From contig CM059187.1 in the NCBI GenBank assembly GCA_030323885.1, forward strand, positions 125,596,025 to 125,660,024: a stretch of 64,000 nucleotides of DNA, read 5' to 3'. Below, one piece after another: positions 1-13,400 of this stretch (its first letter is position 1; each line of letters starts with the position of its first letter). Position numbers and translations under genes: made by a program. Source of the stretch: Branchipolynoe longqiensis. Its lineage: Eukaryota > Annelida > Polychaeta > Phyllodocida > Polynoidae. Under the pieces are notes generated by a model. That model ran no database searches, had not been told where the DNA came from, and saw only the letters and a list, made by a program, of their open reading frames with translations.

Positions 1-71
1 CTGGCTACCTGTCTGAATATTAAGACAACCTGACAGTTCCACCAGGCCATGCATGTAATACGCTTAGTAAG

Positions 72-378
72 AGTTGTTTTATGTCCAAGCAACATGTAAT
101 GTCTTATCAGGACAAGAACCGACTTGTGACAGTGCACACTCATCGTGACTTTATAGTGCGGCCCCACTGAGAGACCAGGCCACCGGCATCATGATCCAAT
201 ATCCCAGTCACATCCTGATACTGTTCCTTGTCCGATCCTATTAATGCTGAGTGCCAGGCAAGGTAGAGAGAGACAAGTATCAATTTTATAAGTCATTGGT
301 TTGACTTGGCTGGGATTCAAACTCCCGACCTTCCACACGGGAAGCCTGCGCTCTACCGATTAGGCCACCGCGTCCGGT
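72..378 (-). mobile_element. SINE family A/B copy 1, full length
   Basis: Antisense copy: tail side at 72 (gttgttttatgtcc), tRNA-like head ending gcgtccggt at 378. The family body motifs ggtcatatcaggac, gactttatagtgc, acattatcctgac and ccttgccctatcc-type strings are all present with substitutions. Confidence 0.85.
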
Positions 379-3300
379 GCAAATTTCTAACCCCCCCATC
401 CCCCCGCCCAATACAATAATCTTGTAGTACATCACATTTATTCAACGTAGATTACTAGTAGAAATAGAAATCATTTACATAATGGATCGATTTAAATGAC
501 CGCACTTGTGCGTACGTGCGTGTGTGTGCGCACGCGCGCGTGCGTGCGTGCTGGTTTGCTAGGTTATATAAGTGGATATTAAATAATAAAGTCAACACAC
601 ACGGACATTTGTTACAATACTTTAATCATGGTAAATTATGTACAACAGTATTAATGGCTCATGTACACAAACATCTTGGAAATATTTGAGAATGCATCCA
701 TGTGGCAGCAGACTACATTCTGCCAACGATGAATCTACATTACTTACACCAACCTCGTAACGTAATTTGTTAATATACATTCCCGTCTTGGTTATGAGGC
801 AATGCTATCTATCTAAAATGAAATTCAAACCTGCACCAACAATACATACATGTATAATAGTTGATGTAACTGTCCATAAATAAACTACGACTCAGTGAAC
901 GATCAATGCACGGTGAAGGCACTCCCATTGGAAAAAAGACTAAAACCCCCAAAACCCTCTGGAGTTGGCCTCTGGTCACACTGCTGCTGTTGGTGATCAA
1001 CATCCCCACTTTGAAGTTTAAACGTGTACATAACAGGCGCCCATTCTCTGAATGAATTATAAAGAAATTACGTAGGAAGAGTTAGCTTAAACTGGTGTAG
1101 CAACTATAGTGTTGATTTAGTCAATGCGTATAGTGAGGTTTTACAGGGTATTCATCCACTACACAATATTCACCTTCCTCCACGTCGCCGTGTATTGTGG
1201 GTATCAGTGGATAGGGTAAATCTAACTTGGTGGACCCTTCTCACTGTCATGGCACTGCACAAGAGGGCCATAGACAAAATCAGGCATGTGATTGGGTGCA
1301 GAAAAAAAAACCTGAAATTCTTTTTAGGTTATCGTGGGGACACACAGCATCCCACTGGTCACGCGAGAGATGCAAATAGTGTATTTCAGAGGTGTTTTGG
1401 TGGCCAGAATATAACAAAAACACAACGGAATTCCGGTTTCGGCGGCCAGAAAAAAAACCGGAATTCCGGAGAAATCACATGCCTGCATGATTCGAACCAA
1501 CCTGTTCAGTTGAGCTGAACTCAGTGCATTTTTCTGTGACGTTCGATTATATCCGGAGGCCCACTGATTTAGCAACTCACGGTGGGACTCTACAGCCATC
1601 CTGTCATAATCGAAGGTGATTTTGGCTGCCTTTCGATTAACAATGAATGCTGAGATTGTGTACTTGCGAAATCCCACCCCTGATAAAATGACCTCTTAGG
1701 GTGCCGGACTTAGTCTGCACATTGCGCTGGTTTTAACACGATAAGAACGGCCGGGGGTGGGAGAATTGGGTGAGTTAAGTAAAAGGAGGGGGGGGGGGGA
1801 GCTTTGGGTCAGTATGCTGCTCACTTAAAGGCCACCTAACATGACATGGTGAATTGGCTTGAATCCTGTTGAATGAGAACTATTCTAAATTCACTCCCAT
1901 TGCTTATGGCCAGATAACCTAAGCTGGAATAAGGATTTTTGTTTGTTTGTTTAATATCTCCAATCAACAGGGACTCACTCAAATCCTCAGATCACGTGAT
2001 GCAGCTTTAGCTTCAGGGGGTGCTTAGTTGATATCCGTTTCTTTTTCTTTATAAAAAAATATTCTGTTCAACACAGCGTGTACCCTCGCCCTGAACATAT
2101 AACCCTTAAATGTACTTACCAACTCTCCCCAGACATGCCTGAATGGCTTAACATGCTATCCATTATACACAAGTGCATTCTGAATTACCATTTCAACGTG
2201 CGTTAACACAACCGCCCAGGTTCAGTTCACTTCTAGATTATAATACCAACACTAATAACAACGAGATAATATTAATATTTATTGTGGTTTTCACATTAAT
2301 CAAACACATCTGCCGGAGTGAAGTATGGTGGTGAAAGTGGGGGGAGGAAAGAACACAGAGAATCTAGGATATCCTGTGTGAACATCACTATACGAATCAA
2401 GATAACGGCACCGACGTCAATAACTGTGGTCTTTGCTTGGCCCATTGCTGCACAGATCAACTGTACTGTGAACTACCTTGCCAGAGAGACCAGCTCAACT
2501 GACAACCAACCCACCCATATCATAGTATCTGGTATGTCAAGTCAAAAAATTATGTTTCAAAAATATCTAGCAAATCTCTTTTGAGTTCGTCATCACCTCA
2601 TAACGGCCTCGCTAACTAGTTTTATCACCTGCTATCCACACGTGTTCAAGACTTACAAGGGTTGTCCAAAGACACAAGTCAACTGCTTGTGTGGTTAGTT
2701 TTTGGGGCGCCGGGCGGGGGTTGTCATAGTAATAGTGGTATTAGTATTAGTAGTGCTACCAACGTCACTGACTGGTATAATTCACCTATGTATACATACT
2801 GTGTATGTGCAAGCCCAGGATGCCCGCCACATGGTCTACGCTACATCAAAACCCCGTCCGGTGAATGTTATGAGGATGGGGAGAGGGTGCTGACCAAAGA
2901 CCTATGACCACACCGGCACAGCAACAATCTAATATCGGGGGGAGGGGATGGGGGTGGGGGTGGGTGGGGCAGCTGAAATCACTGGACATACTCAAAACAT
3001 ATCAATTAATACACTGTATATACATGCGTTGATATGGAGGTGGCTCTCAGTTACTTACTCCTAAAAGTAACACATTTACACTTCTCCCCACGATCATCCA
3101 GTGACAATTGTGAGTGAGCATTTTGTTGGTTCATGGTAATAATAAGCACTTCTGTGTCTTACACAGTTGGCGCTGCCGTAGTGTACAATACGCGTACAAT
3201 TGAACTGAATCCAACTGACCCTGAATCAGCTTTTATACAACTCTAAAATGACCCGTTACTTGGGGAAGCATTTTCATGTGCGTACCAACATTTTTGTCTT

Positions 3301-6300
3301 GTTCATTTCCTGTGCGTACCAATACGGTTAATTAATTGTTTCTCATTTCCGGTCATTTTGACTAAATACTAACGAAATAAATGATAAGACGAAAAATAAA
3401 AAGCTTTGTTTCCGGTTACCCGAGTGGTGTGCTTTGAGAGGAACTGGGATAGAGTTTCTTTCGACGGAAGAAAAATAAATTAAATAATAATATCACAGTC
3501 AAATATCATATTTTTGTTTTGTTTTCCACTACTCATCATATACATTCACAGCCCAGACTAATCACTCCCAACAATCGCAAAGGCTGGATGAACACCATTC
3601 AAACGACATCTAATATATTCATCGTGAACGTTGGGTAGTTGGCCAAACACCAACCACTAATGCTCCTCCAGGTCGGAAGAAAGTGGACACAGAACAACAA
3701 ATAAAGAAATAAACGACCAACTAACCATTACTTCCCATCCCAGCCAACCTTCGGCGTGCAGACGAAATCATTATGAGATTGTCAATAGATGTATGCTATT
3801 CATGTATTATGACATAATTCAGTGATCAGACAAAATAAACCCACCCCAATCACCAATGACTGGAATAGGTAATCCCGGGTTTCCAAGAGAGCAACAATTG
3901 CAACCAAGACGACCGGATGTAAATTGTGTACCAGTGCACAGCTAAAGGTTTTATATAAATGTATATTAGGTAAATACATGAATTACATTCTATTCAGGAA
4001 TATGTCGATAGGAATATATTAATATATACTAGAATATCTCTTGAGTTCCTAAAGGGCTAGTGCAAGTAAGATAACCCCATGTTCTCTGTATCTATAGGAA
4101 TCGCGTCAACAACTGCAAAGTAATTAAAATATTTACGTGGCGAAGTCTGGTAGAGGCTCGACGTCACAGCCGCACCACACATCAGTGCTGACATCAGCAA
4201 AAAGTGTAGTGACGCTAAAATGATGACGTCACTTCCGCCTCCGGCAACGGTAATGCGCCACACGTAAGCTGATGGAAATAATTCATGCCAATGCGAGCAA
4301 ACCGAAGACCCTAGACACCAGTAAGCTATAATATAAAAATACGAATGAATCGGTATGCATGTACCAAACAATCCAGTAGGGGAATTTCACCACTTCATTG
4401 CGTCAATCCTACTATGAAAAAATAAATGAAAATTAAACGAAACTAAATTAAAAGCAACGACCCAACACACATCAGATGGAACGTGATAAGAGCGACACAC
4501 TGCCGTATTACACACACATGTGCCTCAGTGTAGGCCAGTGCAACATTATTTCATGCACTCAAGTACACATCAGGCACAAATTGACCAAGACACTTATACA
4601 CAACCATAACCAAGCCGCGGAGTTCATAAGACGTCGATAAACTGTCGGCAGGTTGACGAATCAGCACTTAGCGTCTGGAGGTGTGGTCCTTTGCCTCAGA
4701 CTACCTACCTACTGTGACCTGCCAGCAGCAGCCGGCCGATTAGAAAACTGAATCTGTTACCGACTGTATTAGAATTCGAAGTCTGTGCCAAACATTTTCT
4801 GCAGAAATTGTGCGGCATACTTGAGACCCTGAGAACAAACAGTTGGCGCCAGAATTTCCAGGCTTTGTCGACTGTCAACTCTTCAGGCTAACGGTTCATG
4901 CGAGAATCTGGTAATAAGAAAACTCATGCCACATAAGAATCAGTTTGTCTGTGTTTCATCCAAGAACCACTCATAATAGACTACACAAGGTCACCGCAAG
5001 GGAAAGGGGAATACACACATCACGAGAAATTGAGCAATATTAATTCCAGGGGTTTTGATATTATGGGATTACATGTAGTTGGAGTTTTGTAAAAATCACT
5101 TTTTGTGTCTTCGTTATTGCAAATACTTCATTAACACGTTCAGAGCTGCCAGACAGTTCTGCTAATCACACTGAAGTACGGCCGTCCGGTTGGGGAAAGC
5201 TAAGCTTGAGGCGGGAGGATCCATACCGGACACATGTAAATTGTAAAACAACTATGCCTGTTTTCAGTTTCACGCTGTCTGAAAGAATAGGACGCCCGGC
5301 TAGCTTAATAATGAGCTTCGTTAAAAAGAAAGAAAATCTCTATTTGTTAACATGATATTCTCTGCGAAGAAATAAAACTCACCCACACAGTTCAGTACCG
5401 GCCCAAAATACATAATTATTAGAGGCTTCGCGAATTAATAATTGTTTTGTTGGAAAATGAAATACATTTTTAGACACGACCTGGTCTGGTAACCGGAAGC
5501 AAAACTCTTCTGTGAATCTACTTTTGGAAGGGTATCGAACTGAGATACACAAATAATCTGGTTCAATCAGGGGAATGTGGGGGGGGGTGGGAGGTGCTTA
5601 GACGGTTAAATTACAATGAGGAAATGAGACAAAATCTCCATATTATATTACAGGAAACGAGGGCAGCTCTTCTCTCGCGTAGACATCGTATACTTGTCAT
5701 TACACATGTTAGCTTTCATGATACAGTCAATTATGAAGAGTTGTTTAAACAATATTCCCAAGCATCTATGAGTATATTCTAGCACATTCGCAAAGCCGCT
5801 TCATGCTTCAGCTGAACTAGGGAACCATCAGAAGTTGGCATGTGTTCAGTCAACACGCACAGCACTCTACTTGGATTGTGAATGATCGCTTATATATTTT
5901 TTTTTAAACACAAAAAAACATGTATCATCTTTCTTACATCAACAGATGCATTGCATTCACAAGCTTATTCAGGAATGGACCATATCACCAACACTCACCT
6001 CAGACCATAGTGGAGCATGTGTTAGCGCATGGGTCTGCATCTGCGCATGCCTCTGCACACACGTCTGCACATGTATTTTCACAGCTCCTAACTGTGGTAA
6101 CCGAGAACCAGAGTAGTGCAAACCTCCAACCCCCGCTTGCTGCTCTCACCATATGGCAAGCACTATCGTTCCACACAATCGAACAGAATAGAATGTACAT
6201 GGTTGGTCCGCCAACCGCTATGACCTCTGCTCACCTATTAGCTGGAACAAGAGGCGTGGTCCACGGGGCCTTAAATAGTTGACAGCTAAGTATTTAGTAA

Positions 6301-6469
6301 TATTCCGCTATGCGATATGCAGTGCACGTAAACCCGTATCCCATTGTTCCCCTACAGTGTTGGTGTGCACACGTGTTGTACATTTGGGAATTGAATATAC
6401 ATTTGCGAAGATACTATGTCCGCTGCCATAAATTTATATGATTGTGATATATTGGAGCATTTCCTTCTT
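379..6469. other. Intergenic and IP6K 3' flank, no gene seen
   Basis: Contains a GT/GC alternating tract at 507-550, an inverted ggaattccggttt pair at 1428-1470, G-rich runs at 2930-2970 and short open frames with no recognisable motif. Nothing else is supported. Confidence 0.6.
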
Positions 6470-6475
6470 TTTATT
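6470..6475 (-). terminator. Candidate IP6K polyadenylation signal
   Basis: TTTATT on the plus strand reads AATAAA on the minus strand, about 355 nt past the IP6K stop. It is the first clear hexamer I see downstream of the stop. A short motif in A+T-rich DNA is weak evidence without transcript data. Confidence 0.35.
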
Positions 6476-6830
6476 CTTCTTCTAAAACAGTTTTGAGATT
6501 CACTCGTATTCTAAGCTTCCATTTAAAGAAAACACCTAACACATAAGTAATTATAATTTGGAAGATGATTAACTTCACTACTCTCAAACCACAGATTTCG
6601 CCGAAGCATTATGCACCAACAAGCCAGAATGTAACACTGGAAAAACGTCGTACCATCTGCTTCTACCAATTCTATTAGAGTAAGTCAAATAGCAAACACA
6701 AAGAGACGGTGTCTCAACATGGAAACGACAACTTATTTTTCAAGAACAATGCAACACCGGCTTCCCTCATGGGTTAGATGACAACTTAACTGACCCATCC
6801 TCGCCCGCTCCCAGCTCAGGCAATGTTTCG

Positions 6831-7406
6831 CTAGGACTGTCGGGATTTCTGTTGTTTCAGAGATTCAAGCATGCGAATGATGTTCTCAAGCCCAAACAGA
6901 TAGCCCTCATCAGGCCCTGTGTGTACTGTCCGATCGCCCCGGAATCCTTGGTGCGTTGCATGTGCAAAGTCGATCATGCGCACATCCACTCTACATTTTG
7001 GTTTTGACGTTGTGTCTCTGTGTGTAAACTGTGACTTATTATTTGAATTGTCTTTATCCGAGGTGGTGGCGTTCGAGCAGCTGCATACCGTCTTGTTGCA
7101 GTTCTGATTTGAACACTTGCTCTTGAGGTCAGGGAGCAGGTCGTCGGCTGGCGGACCGCCGATGTCGCCCTCCCCACCGTCATACATGATGAGCAGCGAG
7201 CTCGAGTAGAAGCGGAACTTGTCCTGCTTGTCCAGCATTGAGTACAGACTCCGCAGCTTTTCCAAGATGGAATCTATCAGGTCCAGCCGCAACCCATAGC
7301 CGTTGTGCAGGAATTCAACGAGGGCCTCTTCCACGCCGTCCGCCGAAAGGCGGCGCCCGTAGTACTTGTTGTGGCAGATGTAATGGCCTGTGTTGGCCTG
7401 ATACAC
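6831..7406 (-). CDS. IP6K: IP6K terminal coding exon 5
   Basis: Acceptor attggttacag|GTGTATCAG gives [18 protein letters not shown], directly continuing CGMQ from exon 4. The exon then carries the alpha-helical insert, [13 protein letters not shown], an Asn/Ser/Lys/Thr-rich linker with two Cys-x-Cys-like patches ([13 protein letters not shown]), the catalytic RMIDFAHA and [13 protein letters not shown] before a TAG at 6833-6831. The open frame continues past the acceptor into repeat DNA up to 7505, but that part is intron: the acceptor lies within the first unit of a tandem repeat. Confidence 0.96.
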   Translation of the reverse strand: MYQANTGHYICHNKYYGRRLSADGVEEALVEFLHNGYGLRLDLIDSILEKLRSLYSMLDKQDKFRFYSSSLLIMYDGGEGDIGGPPADDLLPDLKSKCSNQNCNKTVCSCSNATTSDKDNSNNKSQFTHRDTTSKPKCRVDVRMIDFAHATHQGFRGDRTVHTGPDEGYLFGLENIIRMLESLKQQKSRQS

Positions 7407-10400
7407 CTGTAACCAATCACAGGGAACGGTTAATACCTCTAACCAACCACAGGCAGCAGTTAGTTCTTGTAACCAATGTAGGCAGCGGTTAATACCTGTA
7501 AGCAATCACAGGCAGCGGTTAATACCTGTAAGCAACCACAGGTACCTGTAAGCAATCACAGGTAGCGGTTAATACCTGTAAGCAATCACAGGCAGCGGTT
7601 AATACTTGTAACCAATGACAGGCAGCAGCAGAGATGAAAGTGGTCTCCGGGGGAAAAAAGCAGAAATGCTGATATTCTCCCATAGGCTTAGCATTGTCAG
7701 GGAATCGCTGAAAATTCCCGGAAGTCGGATTTCATACATATTGGTATACGCTGATAGTGCTGCCCCATTTGAAGCATGTATTAGTAGTATACGCTGCTAG
7801 TGCTGCGGCGTTTGCACCACATATCAGTATACACTGATAGTGCTGCGGCATTAGAAGCATGTGTTAGTAGTATATGCTGCTAGTACTGCGGCGTTTGCAC
7901 CACATATCGGTGTACGCTGACACTGCTGCGGCATTTGAAGACGTCCTGGCAACATCTAAGGTCATATCAGGAAGGGAGCAATGTATAAGTATACACTTAT
8001 AGCTACAGGAAAAATCCCGGAATCCGCGAAATCGCGGAGATCTTTCATCCCTGCAGCAGTTAATACCTGTAGCAGTTAATACATGTAACCAATCACAGGC
8101 AGCAGTTAATGCCTGTAGCAGTTAATACATGTAACCAATCACAAGCAGATGTTAATACCTATAATCAATCACAGTCAGTGGTTAATTTCGGGTCAGTGGT
8201 TAATACATGAAACCGATCAAAAGGCAGTGAGTGGCTAAGTGCACGGCGAGTTCTAAATCAAAGTTTAACATGATATCATCACTGGCTTATGCACTAGCAC
8301 TAGCTGCAGAGAACACTACTCGAGATATAAGGTTTGGTGGCTTATGGTGAGGGATAGTTTCAAAGGCCCGAGTCTGTACTAGACTACTAAATGACTGAAA
8401 CATACAATCCTCCAAGCATTGTTTATCCCATCATTACTAACAACCTACTTACTCAAACTACTTCATGTAGTCAAAAAACACACCTGAGGTATTAACTTTT
8501 AAGCATAACCCTATAAGCTAGCCACACTCTATCTAACAGAATAAACAAACCATTCTACTAACACTCACTCCATCTCAAAATGTTAACTCCAACAACATGA
8601 TAGTTTTGCAATTCACAACATAGTAGGCATACAAACCTATGAAGGAAAACTATGCACCTAACCACTCCGTAATGTAAAGGTCTAATCAATACACATGTAT
8701 GTATCAAGTGTGTAGGAATACAACATGTAACTGCTATTTTTGTATGTGAATTGTCAAACTGTACCATATGTAAGTCTTTGAATGTTTGATATTGTTATTT
8801 CAGTTGATTTGGGCTAGCTGCATATATCGTAAATAACTGTATTGTCACATGGCTGGAAGACCAGTGCCACGGCGCTGACAAAAGACTTTATTCAATGAAT
8901 AAACTATATTTACCCAAAAATATATATATATAGATAGGATAATCACATATCAATGTATAAAAAGGCGGAGCGGCTTATCTCCGATTATCGGCTGAATTAT
9001 TACAGCCCAGTAGGTTATTCGCGTGTACAACGAAAATTAAGTAATATATATTCACATTAAATTAAGTAATATATATTCAAATTCCCGAGGAATTCAAAAC
9101 CGGTTACAGTTGCATACTCTGATAGCTTTTGAATTTTTTTAATACTTCTTTAAATATTATATTCTTCATTAGTCTGCGGTAACTTTAAAGACAAATGGCT
9201 AACATTGCAGCTATTTGAAATAAAACCATTCAAAATAATTTCAGCAGGATCATCAAAACTCTTATAGTGATGGAGTGACCTAGTAATATCGGTAGCCTGG
9301 TCCCTTACTCTTTGCTCACTGATGGTGCTACGATAGCATCAACTTATATATTTAATTTGTGTAAATATTCACTTTTACTTTGACACTTATTTACTCGCCA
9401 ACAAAAACTATTTTCCTATAGTTTTGAACTGAATGACATCTGACTGCTTTATTGAATAAATCATATTCAATTTAATCACATTTATTCACAGACAGGTGGC
9501 AACACCATAGACAATGATGCATCCGTGTCTAAATGTCCGGATTCAAGCTAAAGCACACAAACCTCATACATATAAAAGTAGATAAAAGATTCACCCGACC
9601 CAGCGTAGCGATGAATGACTACCATGTCAAAATCTTAGCAAAAACTGCTGTGGTATGAATAACATACAAACAAGCTGTGGAGTCACTGCTCCAGTGGGCA
9701 ATGTTTATCTATATTGGTATAATACTGATGAATTGGGAGAGAATGCAAAGAAAACAAGATAGCGTGAACTGAAAACACTTAATGTGACTTGTAAAGTCTA
9801 TTAATCTGCATGATTTCATCAGTTATTCACCCCAAAAGTAGCAGGCTACAATAAGTATTTGAACAATATATTAAGCATATTAGATTTAAAATTCATGTGG
9901 TTATTTCTATAACTCAGCCGGCCAACACTTTTTCCTACAGTTGCTTAGGAGCTCTGTCACAGACACAGTGCTATGGGAGTAACTAGCATAAAGGATAACA
10001 TTCATTGCATTCAAACACTTACTATCAAATTAGATGGAGACGCTGTAATAGGAAGAGTAACTGGAGAAGTTGTTGGCTATCTACATGTAATCAGAAAACA
10101 ACTTATCTTTCTGGATTTAAGATATCTTTTGTAACTATGACATTTCGGAACACACCTGCATTCCACACACGCGCGCGCCGAGTGTACTTGATGTTGTTGC
10201 AGCACACTTCCTCATTTGGCTTTGTCGCTTCTTCTCGCTGGCATCATCCCCGTGCTGGCGAGTGCCCATCTTGAGGTCCAGAATGCATGGTAAGAGGAAG
10301 TGCGAGGCTAGGTTCTCTAAAAGGATGAATTCTGCATACGGTTAAGGACAACTTGACAAGATTTGGTAGCTAGAAATCATTAGCTGCCCATCGTTCATTG

Positions 10401-13400
10401 TTTTATAACTAATTAAAAGAGAAAGAAGTTTGCTAAAGTAAATCTTATATGTAAACTTGTGTTAACTATTCATATAAATAGGGATAAATAAAAGTAAAAA
10501 CAAAAATGGGTTATATCCCATGACATACAGCTTAAGAATTTCCTATTTCTCAATTACGATTACAATTTAATGTCTTTTATTTATTTAAAAATAATAATTT
10601 TAAAAAGCCTCTTTTCTGGACCATTTTCTTAGCGGATCCTATGGTATGTTTATAACATGGGATTGCGACCTAGATGTGGCTGCATAGTACATAGATCTAA
10701 ATGTCCCCACCCAGTCCTCCAGTTCCGTGTTTGTACTCATGCACACTCAATATCAACACACCACACCACATGGGAGAATATTATTTAGGATGTGTTCTGC
10801 ATTGTGACTGCCAATGCCCGCATTCAATTATAGACAATTTTATCCGGCTGCACTCAATGTGAGAACAATTCACACTGGGAACAACTTGAGGCCAGATAAT
10901 AGCCACAGCGTAGAGGGAAGGGAGGGGCTGATTCAGACTTATAGCCTACCGAATCGGTAGTGGAGGAATAATATTCACTAGTAAAAAAAACAACATGGAC
11001 TTGACTATTAGTTTGTTCTAGTTCCAATACCAGTACACACTGAACGGTCCCATACCTCCTCCATCAGCACCACACTGGAATATCTAATAAGAGCACTTAC
11101 TTGGTACTTATTTATTTATTTCATACTAAAATGCTTTAATTATGTTCATTATATTGTCTTACGTTTGTAATATTGTCTTATTTAACAACGCCACATTATT
11201 ATGGATGGCTAAAGCCATAGACACGAATGCGATGAGGCCATGTGCAATGCAGGATATGAAGTATGAGAGGAGAAATAATTAGACGGACGAGCATGATTCC
11301 ATATGTCCGGAAGCAGAGGCGATATTCACGTGGTTGCATATGTGGAACATTGAATCGCTCATACAGAAATTACTGCTGCATCCAAACACATAATCGGATG
11401 AGTGCAAGAGGAAAAAGACCCGACAATACAAGCCACAGCCACATGCACATCCGTATATGGAACCCCACCTTTAAAGAATAACCAAAACAACTTAATCACC
11501 ATTATGATCGAATAAGACCATAATTTGTATAACATATTTTCTCAGTTATATCACCCAGACACATTATCCTGATACTGTGCTAACCAGTCCTTGTCCTACT
11601 CTATTAATGCCGAAATAGGGTAGGTAGCGACAAGTATAAATTGTCTTAAGTCACTGGTTTGACTCGGCTGGAATTCAAACTCCTGACTTTCTGCACAGGA
11701 AACCCGCGTTCTACCGATTCGGCTACCGCGTCCGGTATGTCACCACGTAGAGATAGCAGACTAATGCATTCAAGGCGGGGATTTGTATCAAAGTTCGGAA
11801 TCCGAAGACCCTTAACACTATTTCCCTTGCTGGTAGATCGTGGGGTCGAGTCAAACCCAATGACTTAAAAATTGATACTTGTCGCTTCCTAGCCACGCGC
11901 TCGGCATTATTAGCACAGGGCAAGGATTGGTGTACTCAGTGTCAGGATAATGTGACTGAGTGGGATACCAGGTCTTGGTGCCGGCGGCCTGGTTTCGGAG
12001 TGGGACAGCACTATAAAGTCGCCATGAGTGCGCTCTGTTACAAGTCGGTACCCGTCCTGATGACCTTAGATGTTGCTAGGATGTAAAACAACAAACAAAC
12101 AAAACTTTAACACCATTCAACCCTTAAGTAACTATAGCGTTAATGTATCTGCGATTCAGCAGGACACATGAACACCAATCAAAATGAGCAATAACCTCGT
12201 TGTAGCACATGTACAGCCGCAGTTTGATTCGAAAGTAACCAGAATGCACCAAATGAAGGTCTCTGACAGTGGTTTCACTTGCAGTTTCACCATCTATGTC
12301 AGTTTCACTAGCTCTAATCACTTTCATGGTAATTTTATTCAGAACTGGGCGCCTCTTATAGATAAGGAATGAAGGCTAATCAATACTTTGTGCCATCTCA
12401 TGTGCTGATATTTTCCAATTCAAATAAGTAAAATACCTACTTAATTGATGATGTTATCTATGCTAAGACGACAGCGGTGGTAATCTCAGATGCAATCATA
12501 AACCATAAACCACCGTAGAATTCCCACGATTAATATTCAGCCATAATAGATGGAAACATAAAGTAATGTCGGGGAATACAATAATAGAACAGTTTAACCG
12601 GTCGAACACACCGCAGGAGTGATCTCTCAACTACATTTTGGTTCTATCAATAATTAAGGTGAGTTAGCAATACCTATCAAAATATAATGTTGCAGCTCAC
12701 CTAGCTAGGGTGTGTCTAAATGAGTCCTGCCAAAGCTTATGGGTTCGATCTCCGAGTGAATTAAACCAAAGAAATGCAAAATTTGCTACCTGCAATTGAA
12801 ATTCTCCTTATTTAATCAAGGAATATAAAAAGCTTTTCATTAAACCCCTACCCCGAAGATATTTCGATGTGGCCCTTATGAATAAAAATGTTTGGAACGA
12901 TAACAGCAACACACAATATTCGGATCTAAATGAACATAGTAAGTATTCATTTCAAACAGTAGAATTTTCTGTTTTCAGTTAGTTAGTATACCAACGCTTG
13001 ATTTGAAACTGACAGGGAATACACAAGTAAGCTCATAAATAATCCACGAATATTTATTTACCGAAATAATAACTCGATTTATGCCATTCATATTTATCGA
13101 GGGTTTCCAAAGAATAGCAACTACAAACACAATCACAACGCACACATAGGCGCACGCGCGCGCCCACACTGGCAGTGTTTGAATGGATTGCCCTTATTAG
13201 ACTATAATAAATCATATGTTAATTAATGCAGCTATAGATTGGTGTTGAACGAATTTTATTGGGTGAAAATCCTGATGCAGAATATTTTAGATAAACTAGA
13301 TTTACTTGGAATTTGTTATTTGTTTACTAAGTATTATCAATATTTTTACGTATTTACGAATACAAAAATAAATTGAAGACAGGATTTTCGGTTTTCTCAT

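Noticed and set aside
1195..1677. Overlapping frames of 107 and 117 residues on opposite strands
   Set aside because: No recognisable motif, no splice context and an inverted ggaattccgg repeat inside; not supported as a gene.
4057..4371. 104-residue minus-strand frame
   Set aside because: No domain, no coding bias that I can see, and no exon boundaries matching a neighbour.
3200..5515. A large transposon bounded by gtttccggttacc / ggtaaccggaagc
   Set aside because: Only ~13 bp match in inverse and no further arm pairing or duplication; likely chance.
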